Assembly (NCBI GenBank): GCA_038248985.1
Contig: JBBRWV010000164.1
Span: 1-6,315, forward strand
Source: JBBRWV01 sp038248985
GTDB lineage: Bacteria; Planctomycetota; Phycisphaerae; WQYP01
Direction of reading: 5' to 3'
Length of the DNA: 6,315 nt
Part shown: piece after piece, positions 1 through 5,883 of the stretch
How the letters are laid out: each line of letters starts with the position of its first letter
Numbering within the stretch: the first letter of the stretch is position 1
The notes under the pieces: model-generated
The model's input: the letters and a program-made list of their open reading frames with translations, nothing else
Databases searched by the model: none
What the model was told of the DNA's origin: nothing
Position numbers and translations under genes: made by a program

Positions 1-1
1 A

Positions 2-1465
2 GTCGATCCCCATTCCTATGAAGTCACCATCGCCCACGAGGTGAAAAATCTGACTGATAGCGCCATCAAGGTGGAGATCGTCCAACTCGGGGCCACGGAT
101 CTTCCCCGTGATAACGTACAGATGGACAATCGCTTTTATCACGCAGCCAAATACAACACCCTCAAAAAGTTCGTCGACGCCGGGTCGCCTTCCTGGTCAA
201 ACAGCTCCGTCGCCGTGGATCTCCCGCATGGCTCGCTGCAGAAACTTCCGAACGGCACAACGGAAATCGGCAAAGGCGTGGGCAATGATCCTGTTGTGTG
301 GATTGGTGCTTCCAACCGCTTTTTCGCCGCCATTGTTCGCCCTCTTCCGCGCGAAACTCCTAAAATGCTCGACCTCTATGAAGGAACCCACAAGATTCCC
401 GAGGTCGACCATATCGCGGAAATACACGTCGATGCGCTTTCCGTAGATACCACGGATCCGTCCAAAACATTTACGGTAATGCGCTTGGAAGGCTCACGAA
501 TTGAGATCGCTCCCAACGGCCAAACCAACATGCCGCTGGCAGTTTTCTTCGGGCCCAAAAAGCGCGACATCCTTCAGGGTGAACTGGCCGCAAAGACCGA
601 CACCGATCAGTACAGTTTTGCCGCTTACGACTACATTAAGATGATCCGCTTCAGCCAGGGTGGCCCCTGCGGCCCCTGCACCTTTGACTGGCTCGCCCTC
701 TTCATCCTCAAGTTCCTCGATGGCCTCGTCACCACTGTCGCCTTCGGAAACTACGGCATCGCCATCATGCTGCTCGTGATCATCGTGCGCCTGCTCATGC
801 ACCCGCTCACCCGCGCCAGCCAGATTCAGATGGCCACGATGAGCAAGAAAATGTCCGTGATCGCCCCTGAAATTGAAGCGGCAAAAAAACGTTACGCCAA
901 AGACAAACAGAAACAACAACAGGAATTGATGCGCATTTACAAGGAAAACAATGTCAATCCCGCCGGCGGAATTATGGGTTGCCTCCCGATGCTGCTGCAA
1001 ATGCCGATTTGGATGGCTCTCTACGCGGGCCTCGCCGTGGATATCGATTTACGCCACGCATCGTTTATTCCCGGTTGGATCGCCGACCTCTCCAATCCTG
1101 ACGCCATACTCAGCTGGGCTCCAGTGAACGTGCCGGTGCTCAGTTGGTTGATGGGTCCGATCGGCAGTCTCAACCTTTTGCCCCTCCTCCTCGGCGTCGT
1201 ATTCTTTGTGCAGATGAAAGTCACCACGGCATCGCAGCCGAAATCTTCGGACCCCCAGCAGCAACAGATGCAAAAAATGAGCCAATGGATGATCATGCTC
1301 TTCCCCATGTTTCTCTACAGCGCGCCGTCCGGCCTCAATGTGTATATATTTGCCAGCACCATCGGTGGCCTGTTTGACACCTATCTGGTTCGGCGCACGC
1401 TGCGGAAAAAGGGCATCCTGCCAGCGACCGCCGGTGCTTTGATGAACACGGACGAAAAAAAATGA
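2..1465 (+). CDS. yidC: Membrane protein insertase YidC (5'-truncated by window edge)
   Basis: YidC/Oxa1/Alb3 insertase, which places and folds inner-membrane proteins alone or with SecYEG. The frame is open from the first full codon at position 2, so the GTG at 41 is internal and the true start lies upstream. About 487 residues are visible. Numbering from position 2, residues 1 to about 215 are the extracytoplasmic P1 beta domain. The conserved 5-helix core follows: a helix ending in IIVRLLMHPL (about 252-268) whose Arg263 matches the conserved groove arginine, a charged cytoplasmic hairpin with the KQKQQQELMRIYKE stretch (about 295-315), then GCLPMLLQMPIWMALY (about 326-341), NLLPLLLGVVFFVQMK (about 391-406) and the last helix with the FPMFLYSAPSGLNVY motif. 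A basic tail (RRTLRKK) closes it. The large P1 domain indicates a two-membrane bacterium. It heads a probable yidC-mnmE-htrA operon. Family identity is secure. Confidence 0.96.
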   Translation, partial: VDPHSYEVTIAHEVKNLTDSAIKVEIVQLGATDLPRDNVQMDNRFYHAAKYNTLKKFVDAGSPSWSNSSVAVDLPHGSLQKLPNGTTEIGKGVGNDPVVWIGASNRFFAAIVRPLPRETPKMLDLYEGTHKIPEVDHIAEIHVDALSVDTTDPSKTFTVMRLEGSRIEIAPNGQTNMPLAVFFGPKKRDILQGELAAKTDTDQYSFAAYDYIKMIRFSQGGPCGPCTFDWLALFILKFLDGLVTTVAFGNYGIAIMLLVIIVRLLMHPLTRASQIQMATMSKKMSVIAPEIEAAKKRYAKDKQKQQQELMRIYKENNVNPAGGIMGCLPMLLQMPIWMALYAGLAVDIDLRHASFIPGWIADLSNPDAILSWAPVNVPVLSWLMGPIGSLNLLPLLLGVVFFVQMKVTTASQPKSSDPQQQQMQKMSQWMIMLFPMFLYSAPSGLNVYIFASTIGGLFDTYLVRRTLRKKGILPATAGALMNTDEKK

Positions 1466-1487
1466 TGCGTATCCGCCCGACGCTCAC

Positions 1488-1491
1488 GGAG
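1488..1491 (+). promoter_or_regulatory. Shine-Dalgarno site of mnmE
   Basis: GGAG lies 8 nt before the ATG at 1500, inside the 34-bp yidC-mnmE gap. This supports the chosen start. No promoter or terminator is evident in the gap, consistent with co-transcription. Confidence 0.7.
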
Positions 1492-1499
1492 TAACCTCC

Positions 1500-2858
1500 A
1501 TGCGCGGAAATGACACTATCACCGCCATCTCGTCTCCGGGCGGGTTCGCAGGCGGCGGCCTTCGTGCCATCTTGCGAATGAGTGGCCCACAATCCTGGGC
1601 GCTCGCATTACAACTCGTTCAATTTCCGCCCAGGCCGCGTGCGGGCGCGTTTCCCACTCGACTGCGAAATCTGTCTCTACCCGTTCTTTTGCTTCTTTTT
1701 CAAGCGCCCCACAGCTATACGGGCGAAGACCTCGCCGAACTCCATATCCCGTCTTCCGCAGCGCTTCTTCGAATGCTTGTTGACGAATTACTTCGCGCCG
1801 GCGCCCGCCCGGCGGATCCCGGTGAGTTCTCCGCCCGCGCCTTTTTCGCCGGCAAAATCGACCTGACCGAAGCCGAAGGCATCGCCGCCACTATTTCCGC
1901 CGCCAACAATGTTCAGCTTCGTGCCGCGGCCTCTTTGCGCGATGGCGCCCTGCATCGCTGGACGCACACCAGTGTCGAAACCCTTGTCGAGTTGCTAGCC
2001 GCCCTCGAAGCCGGGATCGATTTCACGGAGGAGGAAGGCGTCAGTTTTATCAGCGCCGATCAAGTGCGCTGGCGCCTGCAGGAACTCATCGCCGAGATCA
2101 GTCGCCTGACCTGCCACGCCGTTCGCTGGGAACGTCTCGATGCGTTGCCCGTCGCCATCCTCACCGGGCGTCCCAATGTTGGGAAAAGTTCCCTCATCAA
2201 TGCGCTGGCAGGCCATGATCGCGCTATCGTCAGTCCCCTCGCCGGCACGACTCGCGACGCTCTCTCGGCCATTCTTCTATCTCCCCAGGGGCCGATCCGA
2301 CTGGTCGATGTCGCAGGTATCGAAGCGTCACCCACCCCGCTTTCGCAGGACATGAATCTCGCGCGCCAACGAATTCTCCGCGAGGCCGACCTCGTCCTTC
2401 TCGTCGTAGACGACATGGATACGGTTGAATCGGTCAATGGGATTCGCAAAGAGTTGACCGATTGGGGCGTAACCAACATCCTGACGGTGCGCAACAAGGT
2501 GGATATTCTAGACCCCCAGCGCGGGTCGGAGATTCTGGTCGATATAGCCGTCTCGGCCCTGCACAAGCGCAACCTCCCCGCCCTCAAAGCACTCATCTCT
2601 GAAAGACTGGCTTTACGCCCTCCTGGCGCAATTGACGCCATGACCCTTAACGCGCGGCACCGCGAGGGCCTGGGTATGGTCACGCTCGCACTTCATCGCG
2701 CTGTGGCCCTTACTACGGAAAAGTCATTCCGCATGCACCCCGAACTTCTCGCCACCGAACTTCGTGACGCCCTTAACCGTATAGGTTCCATCACTGGCGC
2801 AATTTCCCCCGATGATGTCCTCGGGAAAATATTCGGATCCTTCTGCATCGGCAAGTAA
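1500..2858 (+). CDS. mnmE: tRNA uridine-5-carboxymethylaminomethyl modification GTPase MnmE (TrmE)
   Basis: MnmE works with MnmG to install (carboxymethyl)aminomethyl groups on wobble U34 of certain tRNAs, using a tetrahydrofolate one-carbon donor and GTP. At 452 aa it is about the family's usual length. The N-terminal folate domain shows YTGEDLAELH (about 73-82) and PGEFSARAFFAGKIDLTEAEG (about 107-127). The G domain shows the P-loop GRPNVGKS (223-230) with Asn226 of the potassium-activated class, AGTTRD (248-253), DVAGIE (270-275) and NKVD (332-335). The C-terminus ends in FCIGK with Cys449, the expected terminal cysteine motif. Oddities: the switch II segment after DVAG lacks the usual E..GIERS pattern, so the position of the catalytic Glu282 of E. 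coli MnmE is Ser282 in an ungapped comparison from memory, and the HGG after the ELH motif of the N-domain is replaced by IPSS. It sits 34 bp after yidC, a very common neighbourhood. Confidence 0.95.
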   Translation: MRGNDTITAISSPGGFAGGGLRAILRMSGPQSWALALQLVQFPPRPRAGAFPTRLRNLSLPVLLLLFQAPHSYTGEDLAELHIPSSAALLRMLVDELLRAGARPADPGEFSARAFFAGKIDLTEAEGIAATISAANNVQLRAAASLRDGALHRWTHTSVETLVELLAALEAGIDFTEEEGVSFISADQVRWRLQELIAEISRLTCHAVRWERLDALPVAILTGRPNVGKSSLINALAGHDRAIVSPLAGTTRDALSAILLSPQGPIRLVDVAGIEASPTPLSQDMNLARQRILREADLVLLVVDDMDTVESVNGIRKELTDWGVTNILTVRNKVDILDPQRGSEILVDIAVSALHKRNLPALKALISERLALRPPGAIDAMTLNARHREGLGMVTLALHRAVALTTEKSFRMHPELLATELRDALNRIGSITGAISPDDVLGKIFGSFCIGK

Positions 2859-2900
2859 AATGCTGCACTTACCCATTCTGACACCCCCTGTGAGTGACCT

Positions 2901-4091
2901 ATGAGTGAACTGCCCTCCGCTTCACCACCACCACTGCCGATCAATGACCTCGCTGCCCAATCCCGCGCGGCAAAAGGTACGATTCGCAGCATGCGCCGCC
3001 TCTTGGCCCTGATGTCTCTTCTGATGCTGTTCCTGGTGGCCTTCTACGTCTGGCCCTTGGCGAGATCCTATTTCCTCACCGGAGGAGCACCGCGCGTCAT
3101 CACTCCCCGGGGAGAGCTCGCCCCCATCGAAAAATCGACTGTCGAGATTTTTAGGAACGCTTCTCCCTCGGTCGTGTTCATTTCCACAGAAACGCGCCGC
3201 ATGGTTCCCTACTCACGGCGGGTGATCGATGTTCCCCAAGGCACCGGTTCCGGCTTCCTCTGGGATGATCTCGGGCATGTCGTTACCAATTTCCATGTCA
3301 TCCAAAATTCCAGCGCCGCCCACGTCATCCTGAATGACCAATCTCAATATGACGCAACCTTGGTAGGTGTCTCACCCGATCACGACCTGGCTGTTCTGAA
3401 AATATCGCCTCTTCCCGGCGTGAGGTTCCGCCCGCTGCCCCTGGGGACCAGCGAGGACCTCCTTGTCGGGCAATCCATCTACGCTATTGGCAACCCTTTC
3501 GGGCTCGATCAGACTCTCACCACAGGAATCATTTCGGCCCTCAAACGCACCATCAATGGCGCCGGTGGACGCCCCATCGATGAGGTAATTCAGACGGATG
3601 CCGCCATCAATCCCGGAAATTCAGGTGGGCCCCTCCTCGACTCGGCAGGTCGTCTCATAGGCGTCAATACCGCCATTTTCTCGCCCAGTGGGCAATGGTC
3701 CGGCGTCGGTTTTTCAGTACCAGTGGATACCGTCAACCGCGTCGTTCCCCAGCTCATTTCCGTCGGAAAATATCAGCGTGCCCGGCTCGGCATCCGCTTC
3801 GATGATCGCATCATCACTCAGCTTCTGGGCACCCGCAACGCTGTCCCCGGTGTCGCCATTACCGAGGTTGAGCCCCACTCCCCCGCTGCCGCCGCAGGCT
3901 TTGTGGGCATCTCCCAAAATCAGAACGGGTCGTTTGTACTGGGGGACATCATCCAGAAGATCAACACGCGCACCATCAAAACTTCCAATGACGTATTCTC
4001 CGTCATGGACCGTATCGCTCCCGGAACCGAGATACAGGTCACACTCTATCGCGATGGCGCGACACGGGACGTCAAACTCATTACGCAATAG
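2901..4091 (+). CDS. htrA: Membrane-anchored HtrA/Deg family serine protease with one PDZ domain
   Basis: Trypsin-fold HtrA protease, expected to degrade or sense misfolded proteins on the outer face of the inner membrane. Order of parts over 396 aa: a proline-rich cytoplasmic N-tail (1-30), one hydrophobic anchor after an MRR (about 33-55), a protease domain about 75-285, and a single PDZ domain about 294-396. The catalytic triad is visible: His132 in TNFHVI, Asp162 in PDHDLAVLKI and Ser241 in NPGNSGGPLL. The run from GTGSGF through IGNPFGLDQTLTTGIIS to FSVPVDTV resembles, from memory, Deg1-type proteases of cyanobacteria and plastids as much as DegP. An anchor plus a single PDZ also fits the DegS architecture. 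The ATG at 2901 is the first possible start because TGA at 2895-2897 is in frame upstream. Its Shine-Dalgarno is weak. It follows mnmE by 42 bp and is probably the last gene of the operon. Confidence 0.93.
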   Translation: MSELPSASPPPLPINDLAAQSRAAKGTIRSMRRLLALMSLLMLFLVAFYVWPLARSYFLTGGAPRVITPRGELAPIEKSTVEIFRNASPSVVFISTETRRMVPYSRRVIDVPQGTGSGFLWDDLGHVVTNFHVIQNSSAAHVILNDQSQYDATLVGVSPDHDLAVLKISPLPGVRFRPLPLGTSEDLLVGQSIYAIGNPFGLDQTLTTGIISALKRTINGAGGRPIDEVIQTDAAINPGNSGGPLLDSAGRLIGVNTAIFSPSGQWSGVGFSVPVDTVNRVVPQLISVGKYQRARLGIRFDDRIITQLLGTRNAVPGVAITEVEPHSPAAAAGFVGISQNQNGSFVLGDIIQKINTRTIKTSNDVFSVMDRIAPGTEIQVTLYRDGATRDVKLITQ

Positions 4092-4156
4092 ATTCCAAAA
4101 ATCCCGCCCGCACAGCCGGACTCCCGCCTTTCCCCCTGCCGCGCCCACTTTGGTAT

Positions 4157-4192
4157 AAAAAGCACCGTGTCCCACAGCGTCCATGCTGTGGG
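4157..4192 (-). terminator. Possible terminator of the minus-strand transcript
   Basis: A perfect 8-bp GC-rich stem (4185-4192/4171-4178) is followed on the minus strand, 9 nt later, by five U (4161-4157). The gap makes it imperfect as an intrinsic terminator. The same stem carries a GGA loop and so could be the last CsrA-type site. On the plus strand it lies 80 nt after the htrA stop but lacks a U-tract. Confidence 0.25.
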
Positions 4193-4226
4193 TCGGATGC
4201 CTCGATTATTGAGCCCTGCCGTCACC

Positions 4227-4249
4227 ACTGGTCTTGCCTGTTGACCAGT
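4227..4249. repeat. Inverted repeat, 7-bp perfect stem
   Basis: ACTGGTC at 4227-4233 pairs with GACCAGT at 4243-4249 across a 9-nt loop. Unlike most of its neighbours it has no GGA in the loop. It is part of the structured region between htrA and the sigma gene. Confidence 0.6.
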
Positions 4250-4447
4250 CGCGTCAGCCAACTCCACTCAACAACCATCACGCCCGGATGTGCGTTCCAC
4301 GGCATGCCATCCATGCATTGCCGCTTGCGTCACTCGCGTCCATGCGAATTACACGCCGCTCATCGGGCCGATTATGGAATTGTTTTATGCCTGGGCCTGC
4401 ATCCTGCAGCCTGCGAAGAACAACACCAGAACCGAAAGTACCTCTGC

Positions 4448-4515
4448 CACTCACAAGATTTTTTTTGCCGTCTATCACTGCCTTCAAATGCGAACGGCAC
4501 AAGATTCTGTGAGTG
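4448..4515. repeat. Nested inverted repeat with T8 tract and duplicated CACAAGATT
   Basis: The outer arms CACTCACA (4448-4455) and TGTGAGTG (4508-4515) enclose inner arms TGCCGT (4466-4471) and ACGGCA (4494-4499). The 9-mer CACAAGATT occurs at 4452-4460 and 4498-4506. The T8 run (4459-4466) lies inside the structure and not after a stem, so it is not a terminator in either direction. Confidence 0.55.
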
Positions 4516-4617
4516 CTGCGGATGCCTTCCGTGGCATGGGGCTTCGCCAGGTCGCGGCATCCTTGCCGCACCAGCCATCCGTGGATCCTCCACGGCGATC
4601 CACTCTTGATGTGTGGA

Positions 4618-5442
4618 TTACATGTCGATGCTCGAACTGATCGTGTCGTACCCCTGAGTCATGCGGCGCGTGAGTCGCTCACGCAGTCGAAGGATCACCT
4701 CCGAATGGATCTGGCTCACTCGTGTTCCGCTGATCCCCAGCACATCGCCAATCTCTCGCATCGTCATCTCGTCATAGTAATACATCGTCAGAATATGCCT
4801 CTCATTGTGCGACAATTCTTTCATAAATAATTCCCTGACGTCCACCCGTTGCGCCACATCCATCGGCGAGCATTCACGATGATCCCGCAACAGGTCGATC
4901 CGCTGGACTTCCCGCTCCGAGCTGTCGTTGCATAGCGTATTCAAGCTTGAGATGTTGCAAGCCTGGCTGTTTCGCAGCAGCTTGGCGTGATCATCCTGGG
5001 TGATACCCAGCCGATTCATCATTGCCGCGTCGTCCGGACGTCCGCCAAATTCCGTGGCCAGTTGAGCATCCGCCTCATTGAACTGCTGCAACTTCTGCCG
5101 CACATCGCGCGGAACCCAGTTCTGCGATTTCAGGCCATCCAGCATCGCTCCGCGAATCCGCAGGGCGCAGTACGTTTCAAATTTTACACCGCGAATCGGA
5201 TCAAAACTGGCTATCGAGTCCCGCAAGCCAAATACGCCGTACTGCATCAGATCATCGACTTCCGTCTGACCGGGTTTGCGCTGCGCCACTCGAGTCGCAG
5301 CAAACCTGACGAGCGGCATGTAGTGCAGGATAAGCACGTTTCTCGCATCCTCCGACCGGTCGCTTAGATATCGATTCCACGCATTTTCCACCGCGGGAAT
5401 CACCTCTTTTTTGGGGGGCATCGGGGAGACGAGACTTTGCAT
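4618..5442 (-). CDS. FliA/WhiG-family RNA polymerase sigma factor (sigma-28 type)
   Basis: Sigma-70-superfamily factor of the group that includes FliA (flagellar) and WhiG. It directs core RNA polymerase to a special promoter class. With the ATG at 5442 it is 274 aa, a normal family length, with no region 1.1. Region 2 spans about 35-110: LHYMPLVRFAATRVA, VDDLMQYGVFGLRDSIASFDP and GVKFETYCALRIRGAMLDGLKS, followed by the VPRDVR signature. Region 3 is about 113-165. Region 4, about 203-260, has the helix-turn-helix MTMREIGDVLGISGTRVSQIHSE. The ATG at 5442 is preceded by AGAGGA at good spacing. An in-frame GTG at 5487 with GGAG 7 nt upstream would add 15 residues and cannot be excluded. No flagellar genes are in view, so the regulon is unknown. 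The gene converges on htrA and is flanked on both sides by GGA-loop hairpins, suggesting control by CsrA. Confidence 0.93.
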   Translation of the reverse strand: MQSLVSPMPPKKEVIPAVENAWNRYLSDRSEDARNVLILHYMPLVRFAATRVAQRKPGQTEVDDLMQYGVFGLRDSIASFDPIRGVKFETYCALRIRGAMLDGLKSQNWVPRDVRQKLQQFNEADAQLATEFGGRPDDAAMMNRLGITQDDHAKLLRNSQACNISSLNTLCNDSSEREVQRIDLLRDHRECSPMDVAQRVDVRELFMKELSHNERHILTMYYYDEMTMREIGDVLGISGTRVSQIHSEVILRLRERLTRRMTQGYDTISSSIDM

Positions 5443-5446
5443 TTGC

Positions 5447-5457
5447 GAGATCCTCTC
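5447..5457 (-). promoter_or_regulatory. Sigma-gene Shine-Dalgarno within a GGA-loop hairpin (possible CsrA site)
   Basis: On the minus strand GAGA, loop GGA, then TCTC lies 4 nt before the ATG at 5442. The purine run AGAGGA is the ribosome site and the GGA is the loop. The stem is only 4 bp. A CsrA dimer bound here would be expected to block initiation. Confidence 0.4.
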
Positions 5458-5486
5458 TGTAGCGAGTGTGACAAATAATGTGCGCA

Positions 5487-5507
5487 CGGACTTTCTCCGA
5501 AAATCCG
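5487..5507 (-). promoter_or_regulatory. Leader hairpin with GGA loop (possible second CsrA site)
   Basis: A 9-bp stem (5499-5507 with 5487-5495) closes a 3-nt GGA loop at 5496-5498 on the minus strand. The pair 5491/5503 is G.U on the minus strand but C.A on the plus strand, so the fold favours the sigma transcript. The loop GGAG is also the Shine-Dalgarno of the alternative GTG start at 5487. It lies about 45 nt upstream of the GGA at the ATG ribosome site. Confidence 0.45.
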
Positions 5508-5611
5508 CATTTCAATTTGCTTAAGCACCGGAGTTCTGTATTTCCAGCACGTTTGGATTTATCAAATATCGCGCTTGAGTCGTGATCGAATTTGAATATC
5601 AGTGCCTGGCT

Positions 5612-5639
5612 GTCGGCATCCGGCACCACACCGGCCGAC
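5612..5639. repeat. GC-rich inverted repeat upstream of the sigma gene
   Basis: GTCGG (5612-5616) and CCGG (5620-5623) pair with CCGG (5631-5634) and CCGAC (5635-5639), leaving a 3-nt bulge and a 7-nt loop. No U-tract follows on either strand. It may be an operator or a transcript hairpin. Role unknown. Confidence 0.4.
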
Positions 5640-5648
5640 CTCATTTAT

Positions 5649-5690
5649 TGCGACATGCGTTGAGCTTTTTTTTTCGCCAGACATGTCGCA
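5649..5690. repeat. 9-bp perfect inverted repeat with T9 spacer
   Basis: TGCGACATG (5649-5657) and CATGTCGCA (5682-5690) are perfect reverse complements 24 bp apart, and the spacer holds nine T (5666-5674). The T tract is in the loop, so this is not a standard terminator. It lies about 200 bp upstream of the sigma start and could bind a dimeric regulator. Confidence 0.5.
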
Positions 5691-5696
5691 TGGATT

Positions 5697-5741
5697 AGGT
5701 GGTCGCAAATACATATGGCAACGTCTGTGCCAAAACCACCT
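5697..5741. repeat. Nested inverted repeat (7-bp outer, 5-bp inner stem)
   Basis: The outer arms AGGTGGT (5697-5703) and ACCACCT (5735-5741) enclose inner arms TGGCA (5716-5720) and TGCCA (5728-5732) with a 7-nt loop. The asymmetric internal loop (12 nt against 2 nt) is RNA-like. It starts only 7 bp after the 5649-5690 repeat. It matches no riboswitch family I recognise. Confidence 0.4.
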
Positions 5742-5883
5742 CCCTCGACATGACTGATAATGAATTGATTTACCGCAGTGCCTTCAACGTATCCCCAGCG
5801 TGCGCTCGTTCAGGCACGCGCAGTTACTCTGTTTTTTCCCGTTGGTTTTCCCCCGGCATTACTGCGTTTAGACGCAATAACGG

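Larger units (their letters stand above)
4092..4617. other. Non-coding, inverted-repeat-rich region between convergent htrA and sigma genes
   Basis: This stretch of 526 bp separates the ends of two convergent genes. The open frames across it, on both strands, give low-complexity-like or shadow-type proteins with no recognisable motif or good ribosome site. No intrinsic terminator with a proper U-tract follows htrA. From 4171 to 4618 there are at least ten local inverted repeats, described separately. Confidence 0.7.
4157..4620 (-). ncRNA. Candidate CsrB/RsmZ-like CsrA-binding RNA (GGA-loop hairpin array)
   Basis: Read on the minus strand, starting at the sigma stop codon, seven hairpins expose GGA. 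Stems and loops in plus coordinates: 4579-4585/4589-4595 loop GGA; 4554-4559/4564-4569 loop AGGA; 4522-4526/4533-4537 loop ACGGAA; 4397-4401/4405-4409 loop GGA in a CAGGATG context; 4332-4337/4344-4349 loop AUGGAC; 4300-4307/4315-4323 with one bulge, loop AUGGAUG; 4171-4178/4185-4192 loop AUGGAC. By hand count there are 13 GGA on minus and 6 on plus in 4150-4620. CsrB-type RNAs sequester the translational regulator CsrA through exactly such loops, with repeat consensus CAGGA(U/A/C)G. The 4332-4349 stem needs a G.U pair that exists only on the minus strand, whereas outer pairs of 4397-4409 favour plus, so strand support is partial. No clear promoter was seen, so it may be a 3'UTR product of the sigma mRNA. 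The ends are approximate. Confidence 0.4.

Noticed and set aside
1455..1462. A8 run at the end of yidC as a programmed frameshift site
   Set aside because: It would only add about 10 residues ending at 1494, no stimulatory structure is seen, and lysine-rich ends are common in YidC.
4154..4159. TATAAA as a plus-strand -10 element for a transcript through 4171-4249
   Set aside because: The matching -35 position (about 4131-4136) is TCCCCC and there is no extended signal. A lone hexamer is not enough.
4241..4609. Overlapping ORFs of about 90-120 codons on both strands between htrA and the sigma gene
   Set aside because: They have no recognisable motifs and no ribosome sites, compositions are like out-of-frame translation, and they are interrupted by the dense inverted repeats.
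4092..4620. RNase P RNA, tmRNA, SRP RNA or 6S RNA
   Set aside because: I looked for the RNase P GAGGAAAGTCC core, the SRP GGTCAGG/GGAAGCAG loop, tmRNA ends and tag, and the 6S conserved bubble on both strands. None is present.
4612..4620. Isolated DnaA-box-like TAATCCACA (minus) at the sigma stop
   Set aside because: It is single, inside a gene end and part of a short stem, and is probably incidental.
5537..5565. Sigma-70 promoter for the sigma gene (TTGATA at 5565-5560 on minus, spacer 17)
   Set aside because: The -35 is good, but the -10 would be AATACA with only half the consensus bases, too weak to annotate.
5568..5596. Sigma-28-type autoregulatory promoter on minus (TCAA then CGCGATAT)
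   Set aside because: The spacer is about 18 nt instead of 15 and the -10 matches 5 of 8. Attractive, but below a reasonable standard.
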